Assembly (NCBI GenBank): GCA_030425385.1
Contig: JAUIAH010000024.1
Coordinates: forward strand, 1-64,000
DNA: 64,000 nt
Reading direction: 5' to 3'
Source of the DNA: Verrucomicrobiia bacterium
Lineage (GTDB): Bacteria > Verrucomicrobiota > Verrucomicrobiia > Verrucomicrobiales > DEV007
This document shows positions 1 to 7,261 of this stretch, one piece after another. Every line of letters begins with the position of its first letter. Within the stretch, counting starts at the first letter, position 1. Below the pieces are notes generated by a model. That model made no database searches and was not told the origin of the DNA. It saw nothing but the letters and a program-made list of their open reading frames with translations. A program made the position numbers and the translations under genes.

Positions 1-54
1 TGACGCAGAGCGATTACTTTCGATTTAGGCTGGGGCTGGGAAGTTTTACGTCTC

Positions 55-399
55 TTGTTAGTTTTCACACACCGATTAGACGGCGTGAGCTTTCCGGTTT
101 CCAGCTTTTCTTACGGGATGCCTGTGGACCCGAATCGTGATGATTCGGACTTCATTGCGTTCTTTGCCGCGCGTACACGGACCCTTGAATTGGGTTTCAC
201 TAAGCCTTTGCTTCAGCGGGAGCCAACGACTGGCGAGTTTTCGTTTGAGATTCTTTTGCAACAGAACACCACTCCTGCAGGCCCGTTCGAGCTGCTATTT
301 GTCTCCCCTGATGACGTTACTGTTAATGGTGGCGTTATTGAGGTGCATTTTTCAACGCCAGCGGACCGGATGTTTTATAAATTGAGGGGCGCGGAATAG
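55..399 (+). CDS. C-terminal FYRL-type module of a secreted protein, probably a fragment
   Basis: The frame is open from base 4 (an in-frame TGA occupies 1-3) to a TAG at 397-399. No convincing ATG exists; a TTG at 55 is the first usable start. The protein ends in a beta-rich stretch finishing FYKLRGAE. This resembles the C-terminal module ending in FYRLR or similar that is common on exported Verrucomicrobia proteins; the esterase at 41072 carries a related FYRV segment. The short length and lack of a signal peptide suggest a remnant or the 3' end of a larger gene disrupted upstream. No enzymatic function can be assigned. Confidence 0.4.
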   Translation: MLVFTHRLDGVSFPVSSFSYGMPVDPNRDDSDFIAFFAARTRTLELGFTKPLLQREPTTGEFSFEILLQQNTTPAGPFELLFVSPDDVTVNGGVIEVHFSTPADRMFYKLRGAE

Positions 400-506
400 G
401 GTTCAAACCATAAACCTTCAAGAAAGCAGCGAATTGACTCCAAATTCCTGGACAGATGTGGGCACGCTGCCCGAAAACAGCGGCCTAATCAATGAAGTCG
501 TTGTTA
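386..506 (+). pseudogene. Truncated FYRL-type C-terminal module, cut by the transposon end
   Basis: In the second frame, immediately after the previous fragment, the translation reads QTINLQESSELTPNSW and continues to NEVVVTI. This is typical of the same C-terminal beta module (a described quantity with 'tests' of the form WTDVGTL). It then loses sense at about 505, where the repeat-rich DNA of the putative transposon end begins. The expected FYRL ending is missing, so the module looks truncated by insertion. Whether it was once in frame with the fragment at 55-399 cannot be decided here. Confidence 0.4.
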
Positions 507-905
507 CGATCCGAATTGAAATCGAGTGCGATTGCCGAATTGACATCGCAGAGATCTAGTCGGAATACCGCGCTGATATCGTAGTTCGGAGCCATTTTCA
601 TCGTACTCGTATGTGGGCGAAATGATAGTATCAGAGTTTTTGTGTCTACGGTAGTCGACTCTAAGCCTGACGACGGAAGTAGATGAAGCAGATGTTCGAT
701 TTGTTACGGGCCGAATTGATATCGAGTTTGATTGCCGAATTGACACCGTAGGGATTTGATCGGATTTTCGCCTTGATATCGTAGTTTGGAGCCATTTTCA
801 TCGTGCTCGTTGTGGGTAATTGATAGGGGTGGCGTCGAGTGGTTTATGATAGGGGCGCCTACGCCTGAACGACGGAAGTAGATGAAGTAGACGTTCAGTA
901 TATAT
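501..905 (+). repeat. Two imperfect tandem copies of a ~200-bp unit
   Basis: Copy 1 is about 501-700 and copy 2 about 701-900, offset by 199-200 bp. Shared landmarks are TTGTTACG at 501 and 701, the 12-mer ATTGCCGAATTG at 531 and 731, a GGAGCCATTTTCATCGT block near 587 and 789, and ACGACGGAAGTAGATGAAG near 670 and 869. Copies differ by scattered substitutions and small indels. No credible gene lies in this stretch. It adjoins the accessory genes of the transposon and contains candidate transposase-binding sites, so it is read as a duplicated transposon end. Confidence 0.75.
511..748 (+). other. Left-end array of short CCGAATTGA sites (putative transposase-binding sites)
   Basis: CCGAATTGA followed by A, T or C and then a near-common TCG occurs at 511, 534, 711 and 734. 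These are two pairs about 23 bp apart, one pair in each 200-bp copy. The 12-mer ATTGCCGAATTG (531-542, 731-742) recurs as its reverse complement at 6868-6879, on the far side of the transposase. Multiple spaced sites near element ends are a known feature of Tn7/Mu-type transposons with an AAA helper. The assignment here is inference. Confidence 0.4.
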
Positions 906-1000
906 AAGGCTAGAACGCGCACGTGCAGAGGTGGGAGCGTTCAAATGAGCACTCACCATCCGCCTGGGGCTGGAGAAGAAGATGTTCGAGAGGTGCGACG

Positions 1001-1465
1001 CTACTGGAGGTTTCTTCGCAGGCGTTCGCGAAATGCCTGTAGCTGTGCGACAGCGGCTTGCTGAGTGGCGTCATCGCATTCTGAGATGTGCGGAAACGAC
1101 TCTTGTTTGGGGGCCTTCTTTTGGTGTGATGAGGATGGATCGGGGCTGGCGGTTGCCTGGGCTTGGAGATCGAGCACTTGGTAGTTCGGTTTGTGATAGG
1201 CGATGAGCTGGGCCTCAACGAGTTCGCGGCGGGCTTGACGTAGCTGGAAGTTGCCTATTTTCAGCATGCCGCAGAGGCTGCCGTCTTTGTAGTAACTGAT
1301 GCCGTGCCGGTTGCCGACGGCGACGAGAACGAGGTAGAGGGCGAGAGAGCCGGACTGGCAATGGCGGATGTGGCCGTTTCTGATGAGGCGTGGGTCGATC
1401 CAGGTGAAGGGCTGCGAGGGGCGGCCTCGGAGATGGCTGGGGTCGGGTATGGGTAGGTCGGACAT
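1001..1465 (-). CDS. Transposon accessory protein, winged-helix-like
   Basis: The 154-residue protein has an N-terminal conserved-looking part (about 15-100) with FTWIDPRLIRNGHI, a leucine-rich helix (LALYLVLVAVGN) and a segment ending LIAYHKPNYQVLDL. This resembles the helix-turn-helix accessory proteins that accompany ExeA-type ATPases and DDE transposases in mobile elements; that match is from memory. The C-terminal third is polar and rich in Q, S and K. Its ATG (1465) sits just after the stop of the upstream ATPase (1467), so the two are translationally linked. It might regulate the element or bind its ends; function is not known. Confidence 0.65.
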   Translation of the reverse strand: MSDLPIPDPSHLRGRPSQPFTWIDPRLIRNGHIRHCQSGSLALYLVLVAVGNRHGISYYKDGSLCGMLKIGNFQLRQARRELVEAQLIAYHKPNYQVLDLQAQATASPDPSSSHQKKAPKQESFPHISECDDATQQAAVAQLQAFRERLRRNLQ

Positions 1466-1466
1466 G

Positions 1467-2177
1467 TTAGTCTCGTTTGGTTGTTGGGATGATGGGTTCG
1501 GCGGGTTCGTTTTCTTGGCTGTGATGCCAGAGGGGTTGGAGGAGGACGGCGTTGACTTGTTTGGTGTCGATGGTTTTGGTCTGGTCGCGTACGGCTTCGA
1601 TCATGGAGCCGATGCAGAGGTTTTTGACGGCTCGCAGGATGCCTTCGCTGCTACGGATGATGAGGTTGAGAGTGGCTTCGGTGTCGGTGTGATGCGGGAG
1701 GCCTACTTGGTCGAGCTGACTTAGGATGAAATCGGTGAGGGTGTCAGGTCCGAGCCGTTCGACGGTGGCGGAGTAGGTGACGCGGGTGCGGATGTCGTCG
1801 TTGACGCGAAGCTGTAGGGTGGTGTTGAAGGCGGGTTGGCCGAGGAGGATGAGGTTGTGGTTCTTAGGAAAGTCTTCTAACAGGAGTCGTAGTTTACGTA
1901 GGGCGGCGATTGGGATGAGGTGGGCATCGTCGATGATGGGGATGATGTGTTTGCCATTGAGGGTGCGGGCTTCATTGATAAGACGTTCTTCGCATCGGTG
2001 GTCGTTGCCGTCGCTTTCGAGTCCGAAGGCTTGGCAGAGGAGTCGGAGCATGTTGTGCCAGGTGTTGAGGGAGCGGTTGATCCATTGTGGTTTGGGGTCG
2101 TGGTGAGTGAGGGCGTTCTTGAGGATGGTTTTCCCGGTGCCAGGTGTGGCGCGGCAAATTAAGTCGTGGAAGAACGG
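1467..2177 (-). pseudogene. 5'-truncated ExeA-like AAA ATPase of the transposon
   Basis: The frame is open from 2177, just after an in-frame TGA at 2178-2180, and begins only about 10 residues before a Walker A motif (ATPGTGKT). It continues with Walker B-like IIPIIDDAH and sensor-like LILLGQP, and ends at 1467. ExeA/TniB-type ATPases normally have 30-45 residues before Walker A ('HFGL..PF' region), and these are missing. The first ATG in frame (MLRLLCQ, 2051) lies after Walker A. The gene therefore looks truncated at its 5' end, next to a 21-bp tandem repeat (2187-2228). Such ATPases choose targets and activate the DDE transposase. The downstream 154-residue gene is coupled to it. Confidence 0.65.
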
Positions 2178-2186
2178 TCAGATTAT

Positions 2187-2228
2187 TTCGTGGGATTCTC
2201 AGGTAAGTTCGTGGGTTTGTCAGGCTTT
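2187..2228 (+). repeat. Two 21-bp tandem repeats beginning TTCGTGGG
   Basis: TTCGTGGG starts at 2187 and again at 2208, each followed by a TC-AGG block (TTCTCAGG, TTTGTCAGG). A third, weaker copy (TCGTGG...GGTCAG) lies just left at about 2164-2180. The array lies between the accessory gene (stop at 2220) and the truncated ATPase. It could be a transposase-site array marking an internal transposon end, which would explain the lost 5' part of the neighbouring ATPase. Confidence 0.45.
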
Positions 2229-2639
2229 GCCGTGGAGGTGCGTTGCAGTTGCAACCTCAGATTGCGAAAAGGCTTGTGCGCCTTCCTCGGGGGTGAAGGT
2301 GTCGGTGGGGTTGCGCTCCGGCCGTGGTTTTGATGGTTTCGATCTTCTGGTTAGTCTCGCTCGACTGATGTTGAGGTCTTCTTCAAAGCGCTCAAGTTGG
2401 AGAAAGTTACTGGGCTTAAGCGCTCCTACACGGCGGCGTTCTGCCCGGATCTCCCGTTGCAGGTATCCGACGACTTGTTCCACGTCTTGACTGGTGTACC
2501 CGGCTCGTAGTAGCTCATACCAGGCTCGTTGCCGGTCGAAGCCTAGACTCAGTTTCTGCCCGGTCAGTTGGCAATAGTGTTGGTGTAGGGCGGCCACTTG
2601 CTCTTCGATAGAGCTGCTTTGGTTTGATGGCTTTTGCAT
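2220..2639 (-). CDS. Transposon accessory protein of unknown function
   Basis: The 139-residue protein starts MQKPSNQ (ATG at 2639), 19 bp downstream of the stop of the IS-split ATPase (2659). The central part is helical, with LHQHYCQLTGQ, a FDRQRAWYELLRAGY segment, and VGALKPSNFLQLERFEEDL. Its N-terminal half resembles small proteins found beside ExeA-like ATPases in similar elements, but no family can be named safely. The C-terminal tail is basic and proline-rich, then low in structure. Position in the operon suggests a role in transposition, such as target binding or regulation; this is inference. Confidence 0.6.
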   Translation of the reverse strand: MQKPSNQSSSIEEQVAALHQHYCQLTGQKLSLGFDRQRAWYELLRAGYTSQDVEQVVGYLQREIRAERRRVGALKPSNFLQLERFEEDLNISRARLTRRSKPSKPRPERNPTDTFTPEEGAQAFSQSEVATATHLHGKA

Positions 2640-2658
2640 GTTTCTGTGGGCTTTTCTG

Positions 2659-2812
2659 TTAGTTCTCCTCTGGCAAGGCTCCGCGATGCTCGTTGGCGGC
2701 GGGGATCTGGGGGATCACTTGCTGCACGTGTTCGGTGTTGATGATGGTTGCTTTTTCTTGGCTCGTTGCGATCCACGCTGCCCGTGCTAGTTGCAGCGCG
2801 GTGCGAGGACGC
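2659..2812 (-). pseudogene. C-terminal piece of the ExeA-like ATPase split by IS3
   Basis: Read on the minus strand from the IS edge (2812) the frame gives RPRTALQLARAAW, then a helical end, with stop at 2659-2661. This is the expected C-terminal helical lid of an ExeA-type ATPase (PR..L..LARAAW pattern) and completes the N-terminal piece at 4058-4777. A few residues between DLIT of the N-terminal piece and PRTALQ seem to be missing, and simple joining of the flanks would not keep frame. IS insertion therefore seems to have been accompanied by a small deletion. Confidence 0.65.
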
Positions 2813-2838
2813 TGAAGTGCGCTAGATTTCTGGACCAG
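2813..2838 (+). repeat. IS3 left inverted repeat
   Basis: The sequence begins TGAAGTGCGC and ends TTCTGGACCAG. It pairs with 4032-4057 at 19 of 26 positions. Confidence 0.85.
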
Positions 2839-2864
2839 GCGATAAGCAACTGAAACACTGAGAC

Positions 2865-3176
2865 ATGAAGACCAGAAAGCGATATACCGATGAATTCAAG
2901 AACCAGGCGGTTGAACTCTCCGAACTTGGAAAGCCTGTGGCAGAGGTCGCCAGCGACCTTGGAATCAGCACCGACCTTATCTACCGCTGGAAGCGCGAAC
3001 GACCGCAACTTGCGCAGGGCGGCAGCGCAGGCCAACGAGCCGTAGGCGAGGCGGCCGGAGCTGACGAACTGCGCAAGTTGCGGCGCGAGGTGACTCAACT
3101 AAAAATCGAGAATGACATTTTAAGAAAGGCCGCCGTGATCCTAGGGACGGCTCCCCATCGGAAATGCGCGAAATGA
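2865..3176 (+). CDS. IS3-family transposase OrfA
   Basis: The 103-residue protein has an N-terminal helix-turn-helix (KRYTDEFKNQAVEL, then ISTDLIYRWKRER) that in this family binds the inverted repeats. A leucine-zipper-like helix follows (about 65-92, ELRKLRREVTQLKIEN), serving oligomerisation. It overlaps orfB by 13 bp in the -1 frame, the arrangement used by IS3 elements to make an OrfAB fusion by programmed frameshifting. A classic A6G slippery run is not seen, and the best candidate is the weak AAGAAAGG near 3121. OrfB also has its own ATG. Confidence 0.92.
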   Translation: MKTRKRYTDEFKNQAVELSELGKPVAEVASDLGISTDLIYRWKRERPQLAQGGSAGQRAVGEAAGADELRKLRREVTQLKIENDILRKAAVILGTAPHRKCAK

Positions 3177-4024
3177 TTGACGCCATTAGCCAGGAAACAG
3201 GCCACAGTGTCCGCCAGATCTGCGACACGCTTGAACTGCCTCGCAGTAGTTACTACCACGCAGCTGAGCCGACGGAGACGCAGCTCGCCGATCAGCAACT
3301 CGGAGACCAGATAGAAGCCATCTTCGCCGAGCACCGAGGCCGCTACGGTTACCGAAGGATCTACCAAGCGCTTTCAGATCTAGGCACTCGATGTGGTCAT
3401 GCAAGGGTGCGTAGACTCATGAAAGAGAGGGGATTACAAGCTATCCAGCCCAAGAACTTCATCCCCAGAACCAGCGACGGTCGAGCCGACAAACCCTCCG
3501 AGAACTTGGTGGTAGACCGACCATTGCCGGACCGCTCAAATCAAGTGCTAGCCGGGGATATCACCTACATTCCAACAGTAGATGGATGGCTCTATTTGGC
3601 AATTGTGATAGACTTATGTTCCCGTCGAGTAGTCGGATGGGCACTAGCAGATCACATGCGATCGGAGCTCGTCATCGAAGCCCTTGAGCAAGCGTTGGGA
3701 TCAACCGAAAAGGTAGCAGGACGAATCTTCCATAGTGACCGCGGAAGCCAGTATGGGAGCAAGGCATACCGGAAACTCCTGAGAGATCATGGAATACTGC
3801 AAAGCATGTCCGCGCGGGCCAACCCCTATCACAACGCCTGGACGGAATCGATGATTGGAACGTTGAAAGCTGAGATGGTCCGCGACGGAATCTTTGAAAG
3901 CGAGGAAGATGCGCGAACCGAGCTGTTTGCCTACCTTGACTCTTATTACAACACCAAACGAAAGCACGCTTCATTGAACTACCAGACCCCAATGGAATTC
4001 GAAGAAACACTAACATCCAACTAA
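3164..4024 (+). CDS. IS3-family transposase OrfB (DDE catalytic subunit)
   Basis: The 286-residue protein carries an HTH_21-like region (about 45-90: HRGRYGYRRIYQAL), followed by an rve integrase core (about 120-275). The catalytic triad can be placed: D in AGDITYIP, D in FHSDRGSQY and E in AWTESMIGTLK, with the usual 35-residue spacing between the second D and E. The C-terminus has YNTKRKHASLNYQTP, typical of IS3 transposases. The start MREMIDAIS (3164) overlaps the end of orfA. The full length and intact triad suggest a functional enzyme. Confidence 0.94.
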   Translation: MREMIDAISQETGHSVRQICDTLELPRSSYYHAAEPTETQLADQQLGDQIEAIFAEHRGRYGYRRIYQALSDLGTRCGHARVRRLMKERGLQAIQPKNFIPRTSDGRADKPSENLVVDRPLPDRSNQVLAGDITYIPTVDGWLYLAIVIDLCSRRVVGWALADHMRSELVIEALEQALGSTEKVAGRIFHSDRGSQYGSKAYRKLLRDHGILQSMSARANPYHNAWTESMIGTLKAEMVRDGIFESEEDARTELFAYLDSYYNTKRKHASLNYQTPMEFEETLTSN

Positions 4025-4031
4025 TCTAAAA

Positions 4032-4057
4032 CTGGTCCAAAAATCCGTTGCATCTCA
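4032..4057 (-). repeat. IS3 right inverted repeat
   Basis: Read on the minus strand it starts TGAGATGCAACGG and ends TTTTTGGACCAG, matching the left repeat at 19 of 26 positions. Confidence 0.85.
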
Positions 4058-4777
4058 GGTGATCAGGTCTATGGCGGCGGGGATGATGATGGGGTCATTC
4101 AAGCCTACGGCGTGTTGGCTGGTTTCGAGGAGGTCTTCGATCTCTTGGCTTTCCCACGCCTTGAGCTGATGATGGCAGGCGATGCGGCTGTAGAGGGCGC
4201 GGTGGCTACGTAGCCGTAGACTCCCTAACAAATGCTCGTCTCCGATGAGTACGAGACTGAAGGCAGGGCGCCGGGACAGTCCGATGCCTAAGAGGAGCCG
4301 TATCTCTTCGAGGGCCCCGTGGCTGTAGTTCTGGGCTTCATCGAGGATGATGACTGCGGTGGTTTCGCCAAGTTCTGCTAGGGCTTCTTCGAGATGCATG
4401 AGGGTGGTGCTGCGGGTGCCGCCGGCTTTGCCGAATTTGCGGGCCAGATAGGCTAGCAATCCGGCATGGCTTAGACTGGCTTGGGTGATGGCGATGGCGC
4501 AGTAGAGCCGCGGATCGAGCCGCTCTTTCCAGTGGCTGACGAGATGGCTTTTTCCTACTCCGTTGGGTCCACTGAGCAGCATGAGGCTGCGGAGGGCGGG
4601 ACTTTGGGTTAGTAGCTGTTGCTGGGCTTGCTGGATCTGAGGTGGCTCTTGATAGTGGGTGGTTTCTTCGCTGAAGGGGATGCCGGTGGCTCCCCAAAGG
4701 TGGGTGTAGTGCGTGATGCTGGCGTCTGTGATGGGCTTACGGCCACTGGGTTTTCTGAGTTTGGTTGTGGTGGACAT
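4058..4777 (-). pseudogene. N-terminal part of an ExeA/TniB-like AAA ATPase, interrupted by IS3
   Basis: From ATG 4777 the frame runs 240 residues and enters the IS, where it stops at once. It contains Walker A SGPNGVGKS (about residue 70), Walker B AVIILDEAQ (about 140), and a sensor-type LVLIGDE. The N-terminal IPFSEETTHY region precedes Walker A by about 40 residues, as in ExeA-like transposition ATPases. The C-terminal lid lies on the other side of the IS (2659-2812). It follows the transposase by 38 bp. Such ATPases deliver target DNA and stimulate the DDE transposase, so the element is probably crippled. Confidence 0.8.
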
Positions 4778-4815
4778 TTGATTTGAGGAATTTGAGGATG
4801 GTTGTGGTGGATTGC

Positions 4816-6057
4816 TTAGCCCTGGCGGCGGCGTTCGTAGTTGAGCCGGTCGATTTGGCTGTTGAGGTGGAGGTTGACGCGGTGGGCGGTGCCGGTGTGA
4901 TGGTTGTTGTGATAGATTTCCAGTGGTTGATCTTCACTTTTGGCAAAGGGGTCGTAGCGCACTTCGATGCGGCGACCGCGTAGGCTTAGGTCGAATTCGT
5001 AGAGGCGATTTTCGATGCGTATGGTGCCATTGTTGCGTACGGTGCGGTGGATGCGGGTGTAGAAGAGTTCTTCCAGAGCGCTCTGACTGAGCTCAAGCTG
5101 GCGGAGGTGTTCGGTTCCGGCTTGGAAACGGGCTTGCGGGGTGGTGCCGGTGCTGCTGTGTTGACGGTTGTGATAGTCTTTCTGCAGCCAGGTGGAGAAT
5201 TTGGCATTGAGGTCTTGGAGATTGTAGACGCGCTCTTCGTGTAGTGATAGTGTGGTTTCAAATCCTAATTGGATAGTGGAGAATAGGCGTTCTATCTTTC
5301 CTTTGGCGGCTCCGTCTCTAACAGGTGTGTGGATGAGCAGGGTGCCGAGGCGGGTGCAGATGGTGGAGAGTTCCTTGGAGGCGTAGTTGGAGCCTTGTCG
5401 ACGTAGAGTGCTTGGGGGACGCCGCGTTTGTAGAGGGCCGTTTGGAAGAAGCAGTTGATGAGGTTGGGGGTGGAGTCTGAGGTGTAGAAGGCGCCGTGCG
5501 GGACGACGCGTGAGGCGTCGTCGATGAAGCAGAGGAGGTAGGTTTTGGTGGTTGTGTTATTAATGCGCAAGTAGGGGCCGTGGAGGGTGTCAGCTTGCCA
5601 CATTTCGTTGGCGTGGGCTTTGGCGAAGGCTCGCCGGAGCTTGGTCCGCTCTTGGCTGGAGGGTTTGAGGAGGCCGAATTGGTTGACCTTTCGGCGGAAG
5701 GTGTTTGGGGCGATTTGCTCGCGTCGTAGGAGGCCCTGTTCGATGCGGGCGCGGTAGACGAGGGCGATTGCCGTGGAAGCTTGGCAGGAGCTTCTCGATG
5801 ACTTCGAGGAGGAATTCGGGTGAGACTTTGCGCATGGTGCCTTTGTCAGCGCGCTGAGGTGGTTCGGTGATGCCGTGGCGGCGGTAGTAGTACCACCAGG
5901 TTTGAATGGTTCTCCAGGTGAATTGGTGAGGCTTGCCGTCTTCGTCTTTGAAGGTCATCTGACTGACGGCTTTGTAACGGGCCACGAGGGAGTTGTCAGG
6001 GGCGTATTCGAGGGCGCCTAGGACCCTCATTTTCAAGTAGAGTGAGATACGTTTCAT
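4816..6057 (-). pseudogene. DDE transposase of the ExeA-associated family, with two frameshifts
   Basis: From ATG 6057 the frame reads MKRISLYLKMRVLGALEYA, then an HTH (WRTIQTWWYYYRRHG), until a frameshift near 5775-5790. The next frame reads YRARIEQGLLRREQIAPNTF, then MWQADTLHGPYL, DDASRV and ALYVD. A second shift at about 5397-5400 looks like one lost base in the VDNGS codons. After it come SNYASKELSTICTRL, RDGAAKGKIERLF and a beta-rich C-terminus, with stop at 4816-4818. The D, D and E of the rve core are all recognisable (QAD, YVD, IER). Length, about 413 codons, is full for the family. The frameshifts could be real decay or sequencing errors. Confidence 0.8.
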
Positions 6058-6230
6058 AGCGCGGCGGATTCTTCCAGGCTGCCCTGGGAGAGGACGATAG
6101 CCGTTTGGTGCTGCTATGAGTTGATGTTAGATCGATGAATAGGGCTACGATGTGAATTCGGCCACGACTTGGGATGCGCGACTCACACTAAGGGCGATGC
6201 CCCAGCCTTGCTGAGCCCTCTCGGGAGCGA

Positions 6231-6784
6231 TCAGACGTGAGCGATAGAGGTCTGGAAGTGAAGCTGGTACGCAGCGATGGGGCAGAGAGCTTTGGGAAAG
6301 ACTCTGTGAGGTGTTTTAATGTGAGGTGGGTCGGCGAAGTGATGGCGGCTTCAGCTGGAGGCGGGTGCCGACGACAAAGGTGCGTGCGTATGGCTGTTAG
6401 GTGAATTTGCCAGCGTTTCGCTCAGTGATAGGCGGAGTTCAGCGAGAGCGGAAACCGGGCGTCCAGCCATGCTTTGTGGACGCAGCCGTTGAAATGAGCG
6501 AGTGCCAGGATAAAGGCGAAGAGTGCTTGAGTACGAAGAAAGCAGGCTTGAATCATCGGTGTCCAGAGCACGGAGAAGGTTCGCCCACATCCTTCGTTGG
6601 CTTGGCGGTTGGAGCAGAAGAATCGCTGGCCCCTAATGGAAGTCGCGCATCCGTCGTCCGAGGAGCCGCGGAGGAACCCGTGGCAGAGGATGAAGCCGAA
6701 ACGATGACAATGGACGCATCGTTCTCTGCGGACGGTCTGGCGGAAAGTGAATCTCAAGCGAGTCCAAAGCCATGTGATGAGCAA
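6231..6784 (-). pseudogene. Transposon-associated zinc-ribbon protein, broken
   Basis: The minus frame from 6784 encodes a zinc-ribbon-like region: two C-x2-C/H-type knuckles (RCVHCHRFG, FFCSNRQANEGCGRTF), then a helical part ending SLNSAYH. A TGA follows at once. Beyond it the same frame continues sensibly (AKRWQIHLTAIRTHLC, then PPPAEAAITSPTHLTL). A further shift near 6270-6290 restores a familiar-looking CPIAAYQLHFQTSI, with stop at 6231. A stop plus a frameshift mark it as a pseudogene. Similar zinc-ribbon proteins accompany mobile elements in Verrucomicrobia and relatives; this is from memory, and no function is known. Confidence 0.6.
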
Positions 6785-6827
6785 ACTTCATCCCGTGAAT
6801 CTACCAGGATGAAGCGGTTGGCGGATG

Positions 6828-6905
6828 GCCGAATTAACGCCGATGAATGCCTCACATTTTACGATCACAATTCGGCAATTCCCGCCAATTTCTACGATCA
6901 CAGGG
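6828..6905 (+). other. Putative right end of the transposon with repeated short sites
   Basis: This stretch holds CAATTCGGCAAT (6868-6879), the reverse complement of the left-end 12-mer, and a GCCGAATTAACGCCG at 6828 resembling the left-end sites. TACGATCACA occurs twice (6860 and 6893). Directly beyond it, at about 6915, RHS-like coding sense begins. It is read as the transposase-binding end; the exact terminal bases are not defined. Confidence 0.4.
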
Positions 6906-6914
6906 TGGAAATTA

Positions 6915-7235
6915 ACAAATAACCCGGTCATGGCGACCGATCCACTGGGAACGACATCCGCTCTCGAATATGCACTCATGGTGCACGAGATGGTGGATGC
7001 TTTATGCACGGCCGCAGGCATCGGTGAGCAAATAGACAAGTGCTTTACGGAGTTGGCGAGGATTCTTGCGAATCCCTCTGGGGGAGGAGGCGGATCTTGC
7101 GTCAATCTGCCGGCTCCCGCAGGGCCCTACCCTATTCCCAGCTTCACGCGCATGGCAGAGTTAGCATCGGGTAGTAGTCTCGGCGGTGGCGGTGGCGGCG
7201 GCAGCAGTGGTATCAAGGGCTGCCCTTCCCTTTGA
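6915..7235 (+). pseudogene. 3' tail of an RHS-family gene, cut by the transposon
   Basis: At the transposon edge the plus frame reads LTNNPVMATDPLG. This matches the end of the RHS repeat-associated core (NNPxxxxDPxG), after which RHS proteins carry a variable C-terminal region. Here the variable part has a helical segment (ALEYALMVHEMVDAL), two glycine-rich linkers, and ends SSGIKGCPSL at 7235. The large 5' part of the RHS gene is absent from the left flank of the element, so the locus has also lost DNA or been rearranged. No known toxin motif is recognisable. The frame continues into transposon DNA upstream, giving a spurious ATG at 6825. Confidence 0.55.
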
Positions 7236-7261
7236 GTGTGAGCAAACCGCCGCGGTCCTCT

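Larger units (their letters stand above)
2813..4057 (+). mobile_element. IS3-family insertion sequence, 1245 bp
   Basis: The element carries overlapping orfA and orfB on the plus strand between 26-bp imperfect terminal inverted repeats (19 of 26 positions identical), with TG...CA ends typical of IS3-family elements. It interrupts the minus-strand ExeA-like ATPase gene. Both ORFs look intact, so the element may still be active. No 3-5 bp target duplication is visible: the flanks are ...GGACGC on the left and GGTGATC... on the right. This fits a later deletion or recombination at one edge. Confidence 0.9.
501..6905. mobile_element. Degraded DDE-transposase/AAA-ATPase transposon (Tn7/Mu/Tn5053-like organisation)
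   Basis: A minus-strand set of genes contains a DDE integrase-fold transposase (4816-6057, frameshifted), an ExeA/TniB-like ATPase (split by an IS3 element), a small accessory protein, a second 5'-truncated ExeA-like ATPase, a small wHTH-like protein, and a zinc-ribbon pseudogene (6231-6784). Repeated short sites lie at both outer edges. The left edge cuts a FYRL-module gene and the right edge abuts an RHS-gene tail. Exact ends and target duplication could not be fixed. The presence of two ATPases may mean two related elements are nested. Several genes are broken, so it is probably immobile. Confidence 0.6.

Noticed and set aside
501-905. CRISPR-like repeats
   Set aside because: Only two copies of 200 bp exist, without short unique spacers or cas genes.
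6422-6430. TGA in the zinc-ribbon frame as a possible selenocysteine codon
   Set aside because: The residue position is not a redox Cys site, no suitable hairpin was seen, and another frameshift follows, so decay is the simpler reading.
6401-6922. 173-residue plus-strand ORF at the right end of the transposon
   Set aside because: It is the antisense of the zinc-ribbon pseudogene and then runs through the repeat-rich end; its composition is not protein-like.
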